From NCBI RefSeq assembly GCF_004210375.1, contig NC_134834.1:18345027-18409026 (forward strand): a DNA stretch of 64,000 nucleotides. Direction: 5' to 3'. This document shows, one piece after another, positions 63,468 through 64,000 of this stretch. The DNA comes from Tachypleus tridentatus. Lineage: Eukaryota; Arthropoda; Merostomata; Xiphosura; Limulidae. The notes under the pieces were generated by a model that was not told the DNA's origin, ran no database searches, and saw nothing but the letters and a program-made list of their open reading frames with translations. Position 1 is the first letter of the stretch. Each line of letters starts with the position of its first letter. The position numbers and the translations under genes were made by a program.

Positions 63468-64000
63468 GTGAGTTTAATTGTGTTATTCTGCATTTTTGTT
63501 GTGACTGTAATAAACCAGAAATACAAAATGTGACCATTATCACTGGAATTTTCTTCACTTAACCCATGCATTTTTTTTTCAACTAAAATTTAATGAATCA
63601 AAAAGACAGCCAAAAGAAACCAGTTTTCCATCTGGCATAGTGAAACAGGTATGTAAAATATAGGAAAATCATGCATGGGTATTTGTTTGACATATATTAC
63701 ACAAAATTATGTAGTAATTCCAACTGTCTTTTGGATTGTTTTTTTTTCCACCAGAATTGGTCAGAAGACCTAAATCGTGTACTGTTTTCATTAGTAATTT
63801 CAAGTCAGTTACATGTAGTTTTACTGGGAGAAGGTTCTAGACTTTACTTCTCTCCTTTTTACTGCATACCCTCATTTCTGTCTTTGTGGACTTCAGAACT
63901 AGATAATCATTTTCAAGTGTGTATATGGTAAGAGTGTTGGGTATGAATGCAACATTGTGCTCTATAGTTTTAAACAATAATATCGTGAAATGCACACTGA
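63468..64000 (+). other. start of DDX31-like intron 6
   Basis: It begins GTGAGT and is AT-rich to the end of the window. An 86-codon plus frame (63,671-63,931) and a short open stretch ending at a GTATGT (63,654) do not match the expected next helicase segment (a tryptophan followed by a GGEK-type motif). Confidence 0.6.

Noticed and set aside
63595..63653. Helicase exon ending at GTATGT (63,654)
   Set aside because: The frame is open, but its peptide (ESKRQPKETSFPSGIVKQ) does not match the expected core segment and the acceptor is unclear.

Overview
The window looks like a stretch of a large, AT-rich, repeat-laden eukaryotic genome. Protein-coding sequence is split by GT-AG introns, there are several tRNA-like SINE families, and there is a Tc1-type transposon. 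The dominant ~270-bp SINE (tail core TAGCTTTGCGCGAAATTC followed by AAAC repeats) is one I associate from memory with horseshoe crab (Xiphosura) and related chelicerate genomes. That taxonomic guess is not checked. Nothing prokaryotic is present.

Layout. 1-26,832: one uninterrupted 36-bp satellite array of about 740 monomers, ~81% A+T. 26,833-29,145: mostly unassigned sequence with a ten-copy 33-bp repeat. 29,160-30,060: a 54/57-bp minisatellite of 16 copies. 30,265-31,181: two SINEs and older fragments. 31,806-33,580: a composite array of 143- and 100-bp units built from 43-bp and 57-bp blocks. 33,995-37,540: a 46-bp array of about 75 monomers with higher-order structure and an inverted copy at its left edge. 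39,935-41,520: a 50-bp array with a 200-bp higher-order period and decayed edges. 39,641-51,140: a SINE-rich zone with full, truncated, nested and internally inverted copies of at least four families, plus a LINE reverse-transcriptase remnant.

The one gene I can support starts at 51,291 on the plus strand and runs off the right end. Six exons (208 codons) encode the N-terminal part of a DEAD-box RNA helicase most like DDX31 (yeast Dbp7). The Q motif, the Walker A motif and the PTREL motif are present, and all five splice junctions are in phase. Its introns hold a 45-bp minisatellite that is open in one frame, a 123-bp tandem repeat containing a near-perfect hairpin, a 1,614-bp Tc1 element, a 298-bp inverted-repeat element and old SINEs.

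Most long open frames outside the helicase exons come from tandem repeats whose unit is a multiple of three (36, 54/57, 45 bp) or from SINEs, and are not genes. I found no convincing new enzymatic or defence system. The notable observations concern repeat biology: nested higher-order structure in five arrays, a 3' core shared by four SINE families, a Tc1 insertion whose empty site can be reconstructed to the base from a 44-bp tandem repeat, SINE-in-SINE insertion with a 12-bp target duplication, and rearranged (inverted) SINEs.
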